Made by a program: the position numbers and the translations under genes
Assembly: GCA_001769925.1 (NCBI GenBank)
Contig: MEPT01000036.1
Coordinates: 3,324-9,048 of the forward strand
Direction of reading: 5' to 3'
Source of the DNA: Bdellovibrionales bacterium RBG_16_40_8
GTDB lineage: Bacteria; Bdellovibrionota; Bdellovibrionia; Bdellovibrionales; UBA1609
DNA length: 5,725 nucleotides
Notes under the pieces: generated by a model
Databases searched by the model: none
What the model was told of the DNA's origin: nothing
The model's input: only the letters and a program-made list of their open reading frames with translations
In this document: positions 1 through 5,609 of the stretch, in pieces
Position numbering within the stretch: position 1 is the first letter of the stretch
Layout of the letters: every line of letters starts with the position of its first letter

Positions 1-436
1 GCAAGAGCTGAAATTCATCTTCAACTCCGACCTCAGGTAGCTTACGATCCTCTACAACTATAAATGGTAGGTTGATTGTCGACTGTGCCAGATGCTCAAG
101 CTCTTCATAAGAACCCATAATTTCAGAAAAATCTTGCGTATATAAAACCTTATAAGTGTCAGCCCTAGCTAGTTGTTTAAAAAGTTGAATGTGATCATTA
201 GCATCAGGCGACCGCTTCAATACCTCTTGGGTTTTAGCGTCTATGTTGATAATAGCAATGCGCCCAGATGTACCTGGCGTTGGGCTTGTACGAACACGAA
301 GATCATAAAATAGTGACTCTATATAATCGAGTTGCGTCTCAGATATGAAAAAAGCAATACCAAGTGCCAAAAGTAAACGCAGCCCTGCGAAAATCCAACG
401 ACGTCTTGAACGATCTTTTTTCTTCGCACGCTCCAT
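1..436 (-). CDS. CHASE2-domain membrane sensor protein, N-terminal part (gene runs off the window)
   Basis: Only the first 145 codons are visible, from ATG at 436-434; the 3' part lies beyond position 1. The product begins with a very basic cytoplasmic tail (MERAKKKDRSRRR), then one hydrophobic segment at about residues 14-31. Next comes a CHASE2-like region: ESLFYDLRVR followed by RIAIINIDAKT at about residues 41-68, and a later LYTQDFSE stretch where the family usually has its second conserved beta strand and acidic motif. CHASE2 is a periplasmic sensor domain normally followed by three membrane helices and an output module such as a class III nucleotide cyclase, kinase or phosphatase. The output here cannot be seen, so the activity is unknown. 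The start is supported by GAGG at 449-446, nine bases upstream; a TTG directly before the ATG is a less likely alternative. It lies downstream of a secreted-protein gene on the same strand and has a sigma-54-like promoter of its own. Confidence 0.68.
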   Translation of the reverse strand, partial: MERAKKKDRSRRRWIFAGLRLLLALGIAFFISETQLDYIESLFYDLRVRTSPTPGTSGRIAIINIDAKTQEVLKRSPDANDHIQLFKQLARADTYKVLYTQDFSEIMGSYEELEHLAQSTINLPFIVVEDRKLPEVGVEDEFQLL

Positions 437-464
437 CAACGATAACCTCAGCCTGAGCTAAATC

Positions 465-481
465 AGCAAGACTTATGCCTA
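465..481 (-). promoter_or_regulatory. Sigma-54-like -24/-12 promoter of the CHASE2 gene
   Basis: On the minus strand the sequence reads TAGGCATAAGTCTTGCT. The GG (479-478) and GC (467-466) dinucleotides have exactly the spacing required by RpoN (consensus TGGCAC-N5-TTGC). GGCA and TTGCT are present; the T before GG is A, and the CG after GGCA is TA. The predicted transcription start is near 454. That gives a leader of about 18 nt with GAGG at 449-446 correctly placed before the ATG at 436. It matches the element at 1210-1226 at 14 of 17 positions. This is a motif-based call without a score. Confidence 0.5.
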
Positions 482-516
482 GCCTGGGGGTTTTCATAAA
501 TAATAAATTTCAAGAA

Positions 517-529
517 AATCAGTAGGTTA
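517..529 (+). promoter_or_regulatory. IHF-like binding site
   Basis: AATCAGTAGGTTA matches the IHF core consensus WATCAANNNNTTR except at the sixth base (G for A), and it sits beside A/T-rich DNA (490-518). It lies at about -63 to -75 from the predicted sigma-54 start near 454, between that promoter and the dyads at 572-597. This is where IHF commonly bends DNA at sigma-54 promoters. The motif is short and degenerate, so position is the main support. Confidence 0.3.
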
Positions 530-551
530 TAACTAGCAAAGGAAAACGCCC

Positions 552-607
552 GAGCCACCGAGTTCCAGATAGTGTCACTTTGACACCATTTTGTCAACTG
601 GTGGCTC
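552..607. repeat. 8-bp inverted repeat enclosing nested dyads; possible terminator of the minus-strand gene
   Basis: GAGCCACC (552-559) and GGTGGCTC (600-607) form a perfect 8-bp inverted repeat. They enclose two alternative inner hairpins at 572-586 and 580-597. Read on the minus strand, downstream of the stop of the secreted-protein gene (627), the closing arm is followed by GGGCG and then TTTTCCTTT. That is a poor T tract, so a weak or assisted terminator is possible. On the plus strand no T run follows. The element may be a transcription-end structure, an operator region or both. Confidence 0.4.
572..597. promoter_or_regulatory. Overlapping TGTCA/TGACA dyads, candidate activator or repressor binding site
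   Basis: Two perfect dyads share a central arm: GTGTCA-CTT-TGACAC (572-586) and TTGACA-CCATTT-TGTCAA (580-597). They lie about 118-143 bp upstream of the predicted sigma-54 start of the CHASE2 gene, the usual distance for an enhancer-binding protein. The minus strand also reads TTGACA (597-592), 17 bp, then CACTAT (574-569), which could be a weak sigma-70 promoter. The binding protein cannot be named from the sequence. Confidence 0.35.
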
Positions 608-626
608 TAATAGGTAAATACGCCGC

Positions 627-1154
627 TTAACGAACAACCCCTGTAATTTGCCGACAAATCTCTAGAGAAGTTCTCCAGTATGAAAGGCGATTATGTAGCA
701 ACCGTGTTGGCCCATAATTCACAGATACTGAAATGTTTTTTACACTGACCCGCCCGCGAAATTTAGAGTCAGCAAATGACATACATTGTGAATGGATCTC
801 ATGAACGGTTTGCCCTTGAAAATAAAAACTTAAACCAGATTCGATGGCTCCACTAACTGTCAGTCTATTATAAGGAGGTCTGCCATCTCGACCATCGTCT
901 ATCTGCACAATTCTGGCTAAAATTTGCAGCTGATCAAGTGCATCCATAAGATCTCTGGTAGAAAGCCTATCACCATCTCTTTGAATTTTTAGATTTACAG
1001 CATCACTCACGCGCTGAACTCTTCTAACTAAAACGCTATCATTACCGCGATAATCACGAAAGTTATCCGCAATAACACTACCGGTTACAAATGTAAGAAC
1101 CAGCCCAACAAACCATCTTGCAAACGAACTACTGAATATATATTTTTTTTCCAC
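627..1154 (-). CDS. Secreted protein of unknown function
   Basis: I do not recognise this 175-aa protein. It starts with a clear Sec signal peptide: MEKKY, a hydrophobic core and a small-residue end SVIA, with predicted cleavage after residue 29 before DNF. The mature part of about 146 residues is rich in Arg and Asp. Its first half looks helical (RRVQRVSDAV, then MDALDQLQILARIV at about residues 70-83). Its second half looks beta-rich (LSFYFQ, RVSVKNISVSVNYG). There are just two cysteines, at about 124 and 167, which could form a disulfide in the periplasm. No lipobox is seen. The GTG start at 1154-1152 is chosen because AAAAAGGGGG ends five bases upstream and the signal peptide begins there. 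An upstream in-frame TTG at 1214 would add 20 residues lacking signal-peptide character. The gene lies 76 bp after the PBP stop codon and has a sigma-54-like promoter in that gap. Confidence 0.78.
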   Translation of the reverse strand: MEKKYIFSSSFARWFVGLVLTFVTGSVIADNFRDYRGNDSVLVRRVQRVSDAVNLKIQRDGDRLSTRDLMDALDQLQILARIVQIDDGRDGRPPYNRLTVSGAIESGLSFYFQGQTVHEIHSQCMSFADSKFRGRVSVKNISVSVNYGPTRLLHNRLSYWRTSLEICRQITGVVR

Positions 1155-1159
1155 GTTAT

Positions 1160-1169
1160 CCCCCTTTTT
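1160..1169 (-). promoter_or_regulatory. Ribosome binding site deciding the GTG start at 1154
   Basis: The minus strand reads AAAAAGGGGG followed by ATAAC and the GTG codon. The five-base spacing is ideal for a Shine-Dalgarno sequence and argues for the GTG at 1154 over the in-frame TTG at 1214. Confidence 0.6.
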
Positions 1170-1178
1170 GTAGTTTGA

Positions 1179-1194
1179 GGTGCATGTTGGCACC
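1179..1194 (-). repeat. Small hairpin in the mRNA leader of the secreted-protein gene
   Basis: GGTGC (1179-1183) and GCACC (1190-1194) form a 5-bp stem with a 6-nt loop. It lies just inside the predicted transcript start near 1199 and upstream of the Shine-Dalgarno sequence, so it could protect the 5' end. No T run follows it, so it is not a terminator. It is short enough to be chance. Confidence 0.25.
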
Positions 1195-1209
1195 ACAATA
1201 GTGGCAGTA

Positions 1210-1226
1210 AGCAACAGTTATGCCAA
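1210..1226 (-). promoter_or_regulatory. Sigma-54-like -24/-12 promoter of the secreted-protein gene
   Basis: On the minus strand the sequence reads TTGGCATAACTGTTGCT. It holds TTGGCA and TTGCT with the exact RpoN spacing between GG (1224-1223) and GC (1212-1211); only the CG after TGGCA in the extended consensus is replaced by TA. The predicted start is near 1199, giving a 45-nt leader with a good ribosome binding site. An alternative sigma-70 reading exists: TTGGCA at 1226-1221, 17 bp, CACTAT at 1203-1198. Its -10 is poor, so sigma-54 is preferred. Confidence 0.55.
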
Positions 1227-1230
1227 AAAC

Positions 1231-3540
1231 TTACTTCACTAATTCAGTTGGTGATTCCAACTCATAGGGCTCGGCATTGGGCACAAGTTTTTTATATTCT
1301 TCAGGTGTTAACTGAAACTTCGCTACACCCTCTGGCCACGCAAAATCATCTGGTTGGTACTTTGCTGTAAAATCTTTCATAAAATCCACCCACAATGGCA
1401 GCGCCCCACTAGCCCCTGTCAGATTAGTCGGAGTGTTATCATCATAGCCTGTCCAGGTTACGGTCAGGATATATGGAGTAAAACCAATAAACCAAGTGTC
1501 TTTGGTATCACTTGTAGTACCAGTTTTACCTGCCGCCGGATATTTAAACCCAAGAATTTTTGACATCCGGGCCGTACCTGTACGCAAAGTTTGCTTCATC
1601 ATGCCAACAAGCACCGCCACTGTTTGAGGTGCAAACACTCTTTCTGATTTGGTCTCTGCTAAAAAAATCTGTTTACCAGAAAGGTCCTCTACAGATCGCA
1701 AAAATGTAAGCGGTATACGTTCGCCCATACGTGCGATAGTGAGTGTGCTTTCTGCAACCTCCCATGGGTAAATTTCAAAAGCCCCAAGAGTTAGTGAGGG
1801 GAATGGCTGAATTTCTGAAGTAATGCCTGCGCGCTTAGCAACATCAACAATATTTTTAAGGCCCACTTGTATGCCAACATTTGCAGTTGACGCATTCAAA
1901 GAATTTTTTAATGCGTAAAAAATAGGCACAGAGCCATGATAGCCTTTGTCATAATTTTGTGGCGACCAAGATTGTCCCTCGTACTTATAAACAAACCGCA
2001 AATCATCAACCATTGTTAACGGAGTGTAAGGATCGCCGTTTTCATCTCTTCCTTCTAATGCAGTTAAATATACAAAAGGCTTCATAACAGAGCCTACTTG
2101 CCTGTGGGCATCGAGTACTCGGTTGTATTGCGTCTTCACGAATTGTCTGCCGCCAACAAGAGCTATAACTTCACCTGATTTTGTGTCTACAACAATTATC
2201 GAAGCCTGCAAATCTTTACCTGATGCTTTGATTGCCGCTATTTTAGTATTATTTTTTTCTAATTTTAATACGTGTGCTAAAACTTTTTTTTGCGCCATAT
2301 CTTGTGCAGAAACATCAAGGGCTGTGAAAATACGCAAACCGCTTTCTGAGCTAATCCCAAGTTTTCCTATTTCACGAAAAATTGCTTGCGTGTAATAAGG
2401 CGCTGGTTCTGTAAGCCTAGTTTCATTAACTAAAACTAGCGGAAATTTTTTTGCCTTTATCGCTTGAGCTGGTGTTATCATATTGGTCTCAACCATGCGA
2501 TCAAGCACTAGATTGCGCCTAGATTTTGCCCGATCTGGATGAGCGTATGGGCTGTAACGTCCTGGACTATTAACAACCGCAGCAAGCAGTGCACATTCGG
2601 GTAGCTCTAACTTATCAAGTCGTTTATTAAAATAGTATTCACTTGCAGAGGCAAATCCAATAACTTGAAAAGGACCACGCTGACCCATATAAATTACATT
2701 TAAGTAAGTCTCGAGAATTTCGTCTTTATCTAAATTCATTTCTAGAAGCGGAGCCATTGCAAGTTCAGATATTTTTCTTCTTAATGTTTTTTCAGGAGTT
2801 AAAAAATAATTTTTTATCAGTTGCTGCGTTATTGTACTGCCACCCTGAGCAAACCGCCCGGCCAAAAGGTTGCGTAAAAAGGCCCGCGCCAACCCGGTAA
2901 TGCTTACGCCCTTGTGCTCTAAAAATTGACTATCTTCTATGGCTGTTACTGCCTGAAGGCACTCAAGCGGCACATCTCCAATTTTAATAATCTTTCGTAA
3001 AATTGGCTCTCCGTCATAAAATTGCGCAAACAATTGAGGCATGAGTTCTACTTGTTCAACTGCTTTTAGCGGAGTTCCTGCAAAAATACCCACAACAGTA
3101 GAAGACTCATCAAATCCGATAAGAATTGTGCGCGAACTTCGCTGTGCGCCAAATGAGGACTCTGGGGTACGCAGAAATACACAATGTGAAATTTGGCCTG
3201 TAAATGGCTCTCCTAAAGCCTCTGCGCATTGTCTAAAATCTAGTAATGCGTAATCATTGGGCAGTAGCGTCTGATCCTCGACTCTTTCACGAAAATGGAG
3301 TTTCTCTAAAAGCATCGTCAACTGCCCAAAACCTAACTGTTCACGAACGCGAATCAGTTCTCCCCTAGAATATATTTCTACTGGAGGGCGAAACCATCCA
3401 TGTGAAATTCTCTCTTGCATAGTACTATTGAGTCGAAAAAGCCACACCCCTAAACCCAATAAAAGAACTAGCACTACAATAGAAATAACCTTAATAATCT
3501 TCACCCTCTTGACATTAGGATTAAGCCGGCTTTTAGTCAA
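1231..3540 (-). CDS. mrcB: Bifunctional penicillin-binding protein, PBP1B type (glycosyltransferase and transpeptidase)
   Basis: This class A PBP (769 aa) polymerises lipid II into glycan strands and cross-links the peptides at the periplasmic face of the inner membrane. A basic cytoplasmic tail is followed by one membrane helix (about 18-36). A UB2H-like region (about 53-165) aligns with the start of the E. coli PBP1B UB2H domain (VEIYSRGELI, LLEKLHFRE) and favours PBP1B over PBP1A. The GT51 domain has all motifs: EDSQFLEHKG (catalytic Glu202), GGSTITQQ (233-240), RRKISE (Glu259), ILETYLN (275-281) and RRNLVLDRM (341-349). The transpeptidase domain has SVMK (nucleophile Ser484), SLN (547-549) and KTGT (672-675). 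The length is normal and nothing is broken. The start is uncertain: TTG at 3540-3538 gives the length above, while GTG at 3504-3502 gives 757 aa starting just before the helix. Neither has a well-spaced ribosome binding site. It diverges from the DUF507 pair. Confidence 0.95.
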   Translation of the reverse strand: MTKSRLNPNVKRVKIIKVISIVVLVLLLGLGVWLFRLNSTMQERISHGWFRPPVEIYSRGELIRVREQLGFGQLTMLLEKLHFRERVEDQTLLPNDYALLDFRQCAEALGEPFTGQISHCVFLRTPESSFGAQRSSRTILIGFDESSTVVGIFAGTPLKAVEQVELMPQLFAQFYDGEPILRKIIKIGDVPLECLQAVTAIEDSQFLEHKGVSITGLARAFLRNLLAGRFAQGGSTITQQLIKNYFLTPEKTLRRKISELAMAPLLEMNLDKDEILETYLNVIYMGQRGPFQVIGFASASEYYFNKRLDKLELPECALLAAVVNSPGRYSPYAHPDRAKSRRNLVLDRMVETNMITPAQAIKAKKFPLVLVNETRLTEPAPYYTQAIFREIGKLGISSESGLRIFTALDVSAQDMAQKKVLAHVLKLEKNNTKIAAIKASGKDLQASIIVVDTKSGEVIALVGGRQFVKTQYNRVLDAHRQVGSVMKPFVYLTALEGRDENGDPYTPLTMVDDLRFVYKYEGQSWSPQNYDKGYHGSVPIFYALKNSLNASTANVGIQVGLKNIVDVAKRAGITSEIQPFPSLTLGAFEIYPWEVAESTLTIARMGERIPLTFLRSVEDLSGKQIFLAETKSERVFAPQTVAVLVGMMKQTLRTGTARMSKILGFKYPAAGKTGTTSDTKDTWFIGFTPYILTVTWTGYDDNTPTNLTGASGALPLWVDFMKDFTAKYQPDDFAWPEGVAKFQLTPEEYKKLVPNAEPYELESPTELVK
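1246..1262. repeat. Perfect dyad AGTTGG-N5-CCAACT at the end of the PBP gene
   Basis: AGTTGG (1246-1251) and CCAACT (1257-1262) form a 6-bp inverted repeat within the last codons of the PBP gene. It lies about 47-63 bp upstream of the predicted sigma-54 start near 1199. A further 5-bp dyad, TTCAG-N7-CTGAA, lies at 1300-1316, about 101-117 bp upstream. Neither is followed by a T run on the minus strand, so terminator function is unlikely. They are candidate activator sites only by position. Confidence 0.25.
3509..3537 (+). promoter_or_regulatory. Sigma-70-like promoter of the DUF507 pair, probably leaderless
   Basis: A perfect TTGACA -35 box (3509-3514), a 17-bp spacer and TTTAGT (3532-3537, four of six bases of TATAAT) lie directly before the ATG at 3545. 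The expected start, about seven bases after the -10, falls at 3543-3545, at the start codon. No properly spaced Shine-Dalgarno sequence exists: AAAGG at 3539-3543 is one base from the ATG. The spacer contains the 10-bp palindrome AAGCCGGCTT (3523-3532). Confidence 0.45.
3512..3540 (-). promoter_or_regulatory. Weak sigma-70-like promoter of the PBP gene, facing the DUF507 promoter
   Basis: The minus strand reads TTGACT (3540-3535), 17 bp, then TAATGT (3517-3512, only three of six -10 bases). The predicted start near 3505 would fall at the alternative GTG start (3504) of the PBP gene. If this promoter is real, the TTG start at 3540 is upstream of the transcript and cannot be used. It overlaps the plus-strand promoter almost completely. 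The poor -10 keeps confidence low. Confidence 0.28.
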
Positions 3541-3544
3541 AGGT

Positions 3545-3823
3545 ATGAGAGTTAGCGAAAAACTTATTCAACGTTTAGTACAGTCTATATTTCGTGATTT
3601 GAAAGCACAAAATATGATCACGTTTAAAGACAAAGAAGAAAAAGTTTTTCATCGCGCTTGCGAAATTATTTATAACGAATATTCCCGTGAGGCGCAGCTT
3701 GATGCGCAAGTTAATAAAATGATGGATGATCTTGAACGCCAGAACCCAGGCGAGTTTCAGCGACATAAGATGTTCCCGCTACTTAAAAAAAGATTAGCTA
3801 AAGAAAAGGGAGTTGTGCTCTAG
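3545..3823 (+). CDS. DUF507 family protein, first of a tandem pair
   Basis: The 92-aa cytoplasmic protein begins MRVSEKLIQRLVQSIFRDL, the usual opening of DUF507 proteins (M-[RIL]-x-S-E followed by an amphipathic helix). It continues as a charged, mostly helical chain with a central HRACEIIYNEYSRE stretch (about 36-49) and a basic C-terminus (LLKKRLAKEKG). There is no signal peptide, membrane segment or catalytic motif. DUF507 has no established function. The ATG at 3545 is chosen from the family N-terminus. The frame is open upstream to 3428, but that extension is antisense to the PBP membrane-helix codons. The gene diverges from the PBP gene with 4 bp between start codons (40 bp if the PBP starts at 3504). 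Its stop overlaps the next gene by one base (TAGTG), so the two are probably translated together. Confidence 0.82.
   Translation: MRVSEKLIQRLVQSIFRDLKAQNMITFKDKEEKVFHRACEIIYNEYSREAQLDAQVNKMMDDLERQNPGEFQRHKMFPLLKKRLAKEKGVVL
3806..3812 (+). promoter_or_regulatory. Ribosome binding site of the second DUF507 gene
   Basis: AAGGGAG lies ten bases before the GTG start at 3823, inside the last codons of the first DUF507 gene. It supports the GTG start and the overlapping TAGTG arrangement. Confidence 0.6.
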
Positions 3824-4095
3824 TGATTTTATCTGAGGATCGGCAAACCCATTTCGCGCACTTGATTATCGACGGCATTTGGAAGGACGATTTGGTTGAT
3901 TATGCCGATGAGGACATGGCAATAAAAACTGCCAAACGCGCCATTGTGAAGTTTGTTCAAGAATTTGCTGAAATTGATAGCAAAGCCAGATCAATGGTGC
4001 AGACGTTAAAGCGCAATGTACCTGAAGGCTCTCCAGAGTGGGATGTTATGTTTAATAAGTATTTTGCAGAAGAGCTGCGCCGACGCGGTGGCTAA
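3823..4095 (+). CDS. DUF507 family protein, second of a tandem pair
   Basis: This 90-aa cytoplasmic protein starts MILSEDRQTHFAHLIIDGIWKDDLVDYADED, closely matching the DUF507 N-terminal pattern (LSED followed by a helix and an acidic linker). The middle is a long helix (about 32-64). A GSPEWDVMFNKYFAEELRRRGG tail resembles the end of many family members. It shares the opening pattern and overall plan with its upstream neighbour but differs at most positions, so the two are old paralogues that may act as a heteromer (inference). The GTG start overlaps the TAG stop of the first gene by one base and has a good ribosome binding site at 3806-3812. No enzymatic residues are apparent and the function is unknown. 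Confidence 0.85.
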   Translation: MILSEDRQTHFAHLIIDGIWKDDLVDYADEDMAIKTAKRAIVKFVQEFAEIDSKARSMVQTLKRNVPEGSPEWDVMFNKYFAEELRRRGG

Positions 4096-4163
4096 ATACA
4101 AGCGTAAAATGCTTTAAGAGATGAAAATAAAATTATTGTAACTGAATTAAAATAGGTGTTGTA

Positions 4164-5606
4164 ATGAGAATAATGAAAAATAATTTATTTGTAATAGCGA
4201 TAACATTATTGATGGCGTTGTCAATAGCCTCTACAGCACTGGCAGACCTTGAATGGTCAGGCCTTTATCGAGCAGAAGGCAATTCTATAGTATGCCCGGC
4301 ATTTGGCGATGGTTTATGCAAAAGAAAAGAGTATGCAACACACATTCTTATGCTGCGTCCGAAAATTGTCGCAGCTGACGGCTTTATTATTAATGCCCAA
4401 TTAAATATTTTTAATTCAGATAAATATAATCAGCTGGGCGCTTATTTCGGCGACGGTCTGGGTTCTGGCGCTTCTACTAGCATTAATGACTCTAGCACAG
4501 TTTCAGAAAATCAAAAAAGCGAAGATATAAAAGTCACTCAATTTTATTTGACCCACAAGCAAGAAAACGCAGCGCTAGTTGTCGGACGCGTACCGCTTCA
4601 GTTTGGCTTAGGCATGACATACAATGCTGGCAACGGCTTATTCGATCATTATTCAGACACCCGAGATCTTGTTGGCTATAAAATAACTATGGGCAATTTT
4701 TTCTTGATGCCTTCGTACGCCAAGATTCATGAAGGTAATTTATCTGGGTACGATGACACCACAGAAATAAATTTTCAACTTCAATATGAAAATCCAGAAA
4801 TCGATGCGACCATGGGAGTGTTTTATCAAAACAGACATTCTTCGCAGGCCGGCAATGATACTCCACCTGAAGCTGTTGGTGGCTTAACAGCCAATGGCCA
4901 GTACAATTCGAAAAACTTTAATATTTTTTATAAAAAAGAAACTGATAACTATTTTGTCGGGTTTGAGTTAGCGCAACAGGGCGGATCAACTGGAGTCAAT
5001 AACATAAGTCTTAGCGGATTTGGCGCAGCTCTCGAATACGAATTTCACCCAAAAGAGCATAAAAATATCTATGGCGTAAAAGCTGGTATGGCCACAGGTG
5101 ACAACCCAAAAACAACAAAAGAATACGAAGGGTTTATATTCGACCGCAACTACGACGTGGCGATGCTTTTGTTTAATCACGGATTGGGGCAAGCCGATTT
5201 ACTTCATACCAAATTGCTCGGGCGAACTGATTTACAAGATTCTCCTGCTCCTGATTACAATACCACTACCGTAAATGGCGAGCCCGATGTCGAAGCTATT
5301 TCGAATGTGACTTATTTATCACCTTATTTTAAACGTAAGTGGTCTGACAGATGGTCTATGACAGGGGCCTTAACCATCGCTTGGCTAAATGATGATACCG
5401 TAACTGTAGGGGGCACTGATTACACCACTTCAACAGATTTGGGGTACGAAATAGATTTATCTATTAATTATAATATTAGCGAAAAAATAACTTGGTTAAA
5501 TCAGCTAGGTTATTTTTCACCAGGCGATGCCTGGAAGGCTGGAAACAATAATTTTAGTACAGGCAGTATATTTGGATTTGTAACAAAGGCAGCCGTCAGC
5601 TTCTAG
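4164..5606 (+). CDS. Porin-like outer-membrane beta-barrel protein
   Basis: The 480-aa product has a Sec signal peptide (MRIMKNNLF, hydrophobic core, STALA) with predicted cleavage after Ala27. The mature protein is full of alternating hydrophobic/polar strands with Tyr, Phe and Gly, and has Asp/Asn/Gly/Thr-rich loops (about 93-120, 225-247, 310-322, 355-377). It ends in GFVTKAAVSF, with the terminal Phe typical of BAM substrates. A GRVPLQFGLG segment (141-150) and the GDNPKTTKEYEGFIFDRNY stretch (312-330) recall alginate-export-type porins, but substrate and exact family are not established. Cys44 and Cys52 flank a short loop (PAFGDGL) and could form a surface or periplasmic disulfide. ATG at 4164 is preferred over ATG at 4173 because AGGTG (4154-4158) is five bases upstream of the first. 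The 68-bp gap to the DUF507 gene has no convincing promoter, so co-transcription is possible. Confidence 0.82.
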   Translation: MRIMKNNLFVIAITLLMALSIASTALADLEWSGLYRAEGNSIVCPAFGDGLCKRKEYATHILMLRPKIVAADGFIINAQLNIFNSDKYNQLGAYFGDGLGSGASTSINDSSTVSENQKSEDIKVTQFYLTHKQENAALVVGRVPLQFGLGMTYNAGNGLFDHYSDTRDLVGYKITMGNFFLMPSYAKIHEGNLSGYDDTTEINFQLQYENPEIDATMGVFYQNRHSSQAGNDTPPEAVGGLTANGQYNSKNFNIFYKKETDNYFVGFELAQQGGSTGVNNISLSGFGAALEYEFHPKEHKNIYGVKAGMATGDNPKTTKEYEGFIFDRNYDVAMLLFNHGLGQADLLHTKLLGRTDLQDSPAPDYNTTTVNGEPDVEAISNVTYLSPYFKRKWSDRWSMTGALTIAWLNDDTVTVGGTDYTTSTDLGYEIDLSINYNISEKITWLNQLGYFSPGDAWKAGNNNFSTGSIFGFVTKAAVSF

Positions 5607-5609
5607 AGC

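Noticed and set aside
447..457. CTCAG-C-CTGAG palindrome next to the CHASE2 ribosome binding site
   Set aside because: A one-base loop cannot form a full RNA hairpin and 5-bp arms are common. An operator is possible but nothing else supports it.
1155..1214. Longer secreted protein starting at TTG 1214
   Set aside because: The added 20 residues are not signal-peptide-like, no ribosome binding site precedes the TTG, and the predicted transcript start (1199) is downstream of it.
2123..2395. Plus-strand open frames opposite the PBP gene (also 1354-1563 and 3041-3253)
   Set aside because: They lie wholly inside an intact, motif-complete gene on the other strand and have no recognisable protein features or ribosome binding site support.
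3428..3544. N-terminal extension of the first DUF507 protein, giving 131 aa with a hydrophobic stretch
   Set aside because: The extension is the antisense of the PBP membrane-helix codons, and the family N-terminus MRVSEK begins at 3545.
4089..4104. Sigma-54-like spacing TGGCTAAATACAAGCG upstream of the porin gene
   Set aside because: GG and GC are correctly spaced, but the -12 element is AAGC instead of TTGC and there is no A after TGGC. GG-N10-GC alone is common by chance.
4097..4120. Terminator between the second DUF507 gene and the porin gene
   Set aside because: Only a four-base AAGC/GCTT stem with a short T run is visible, too weak to call.
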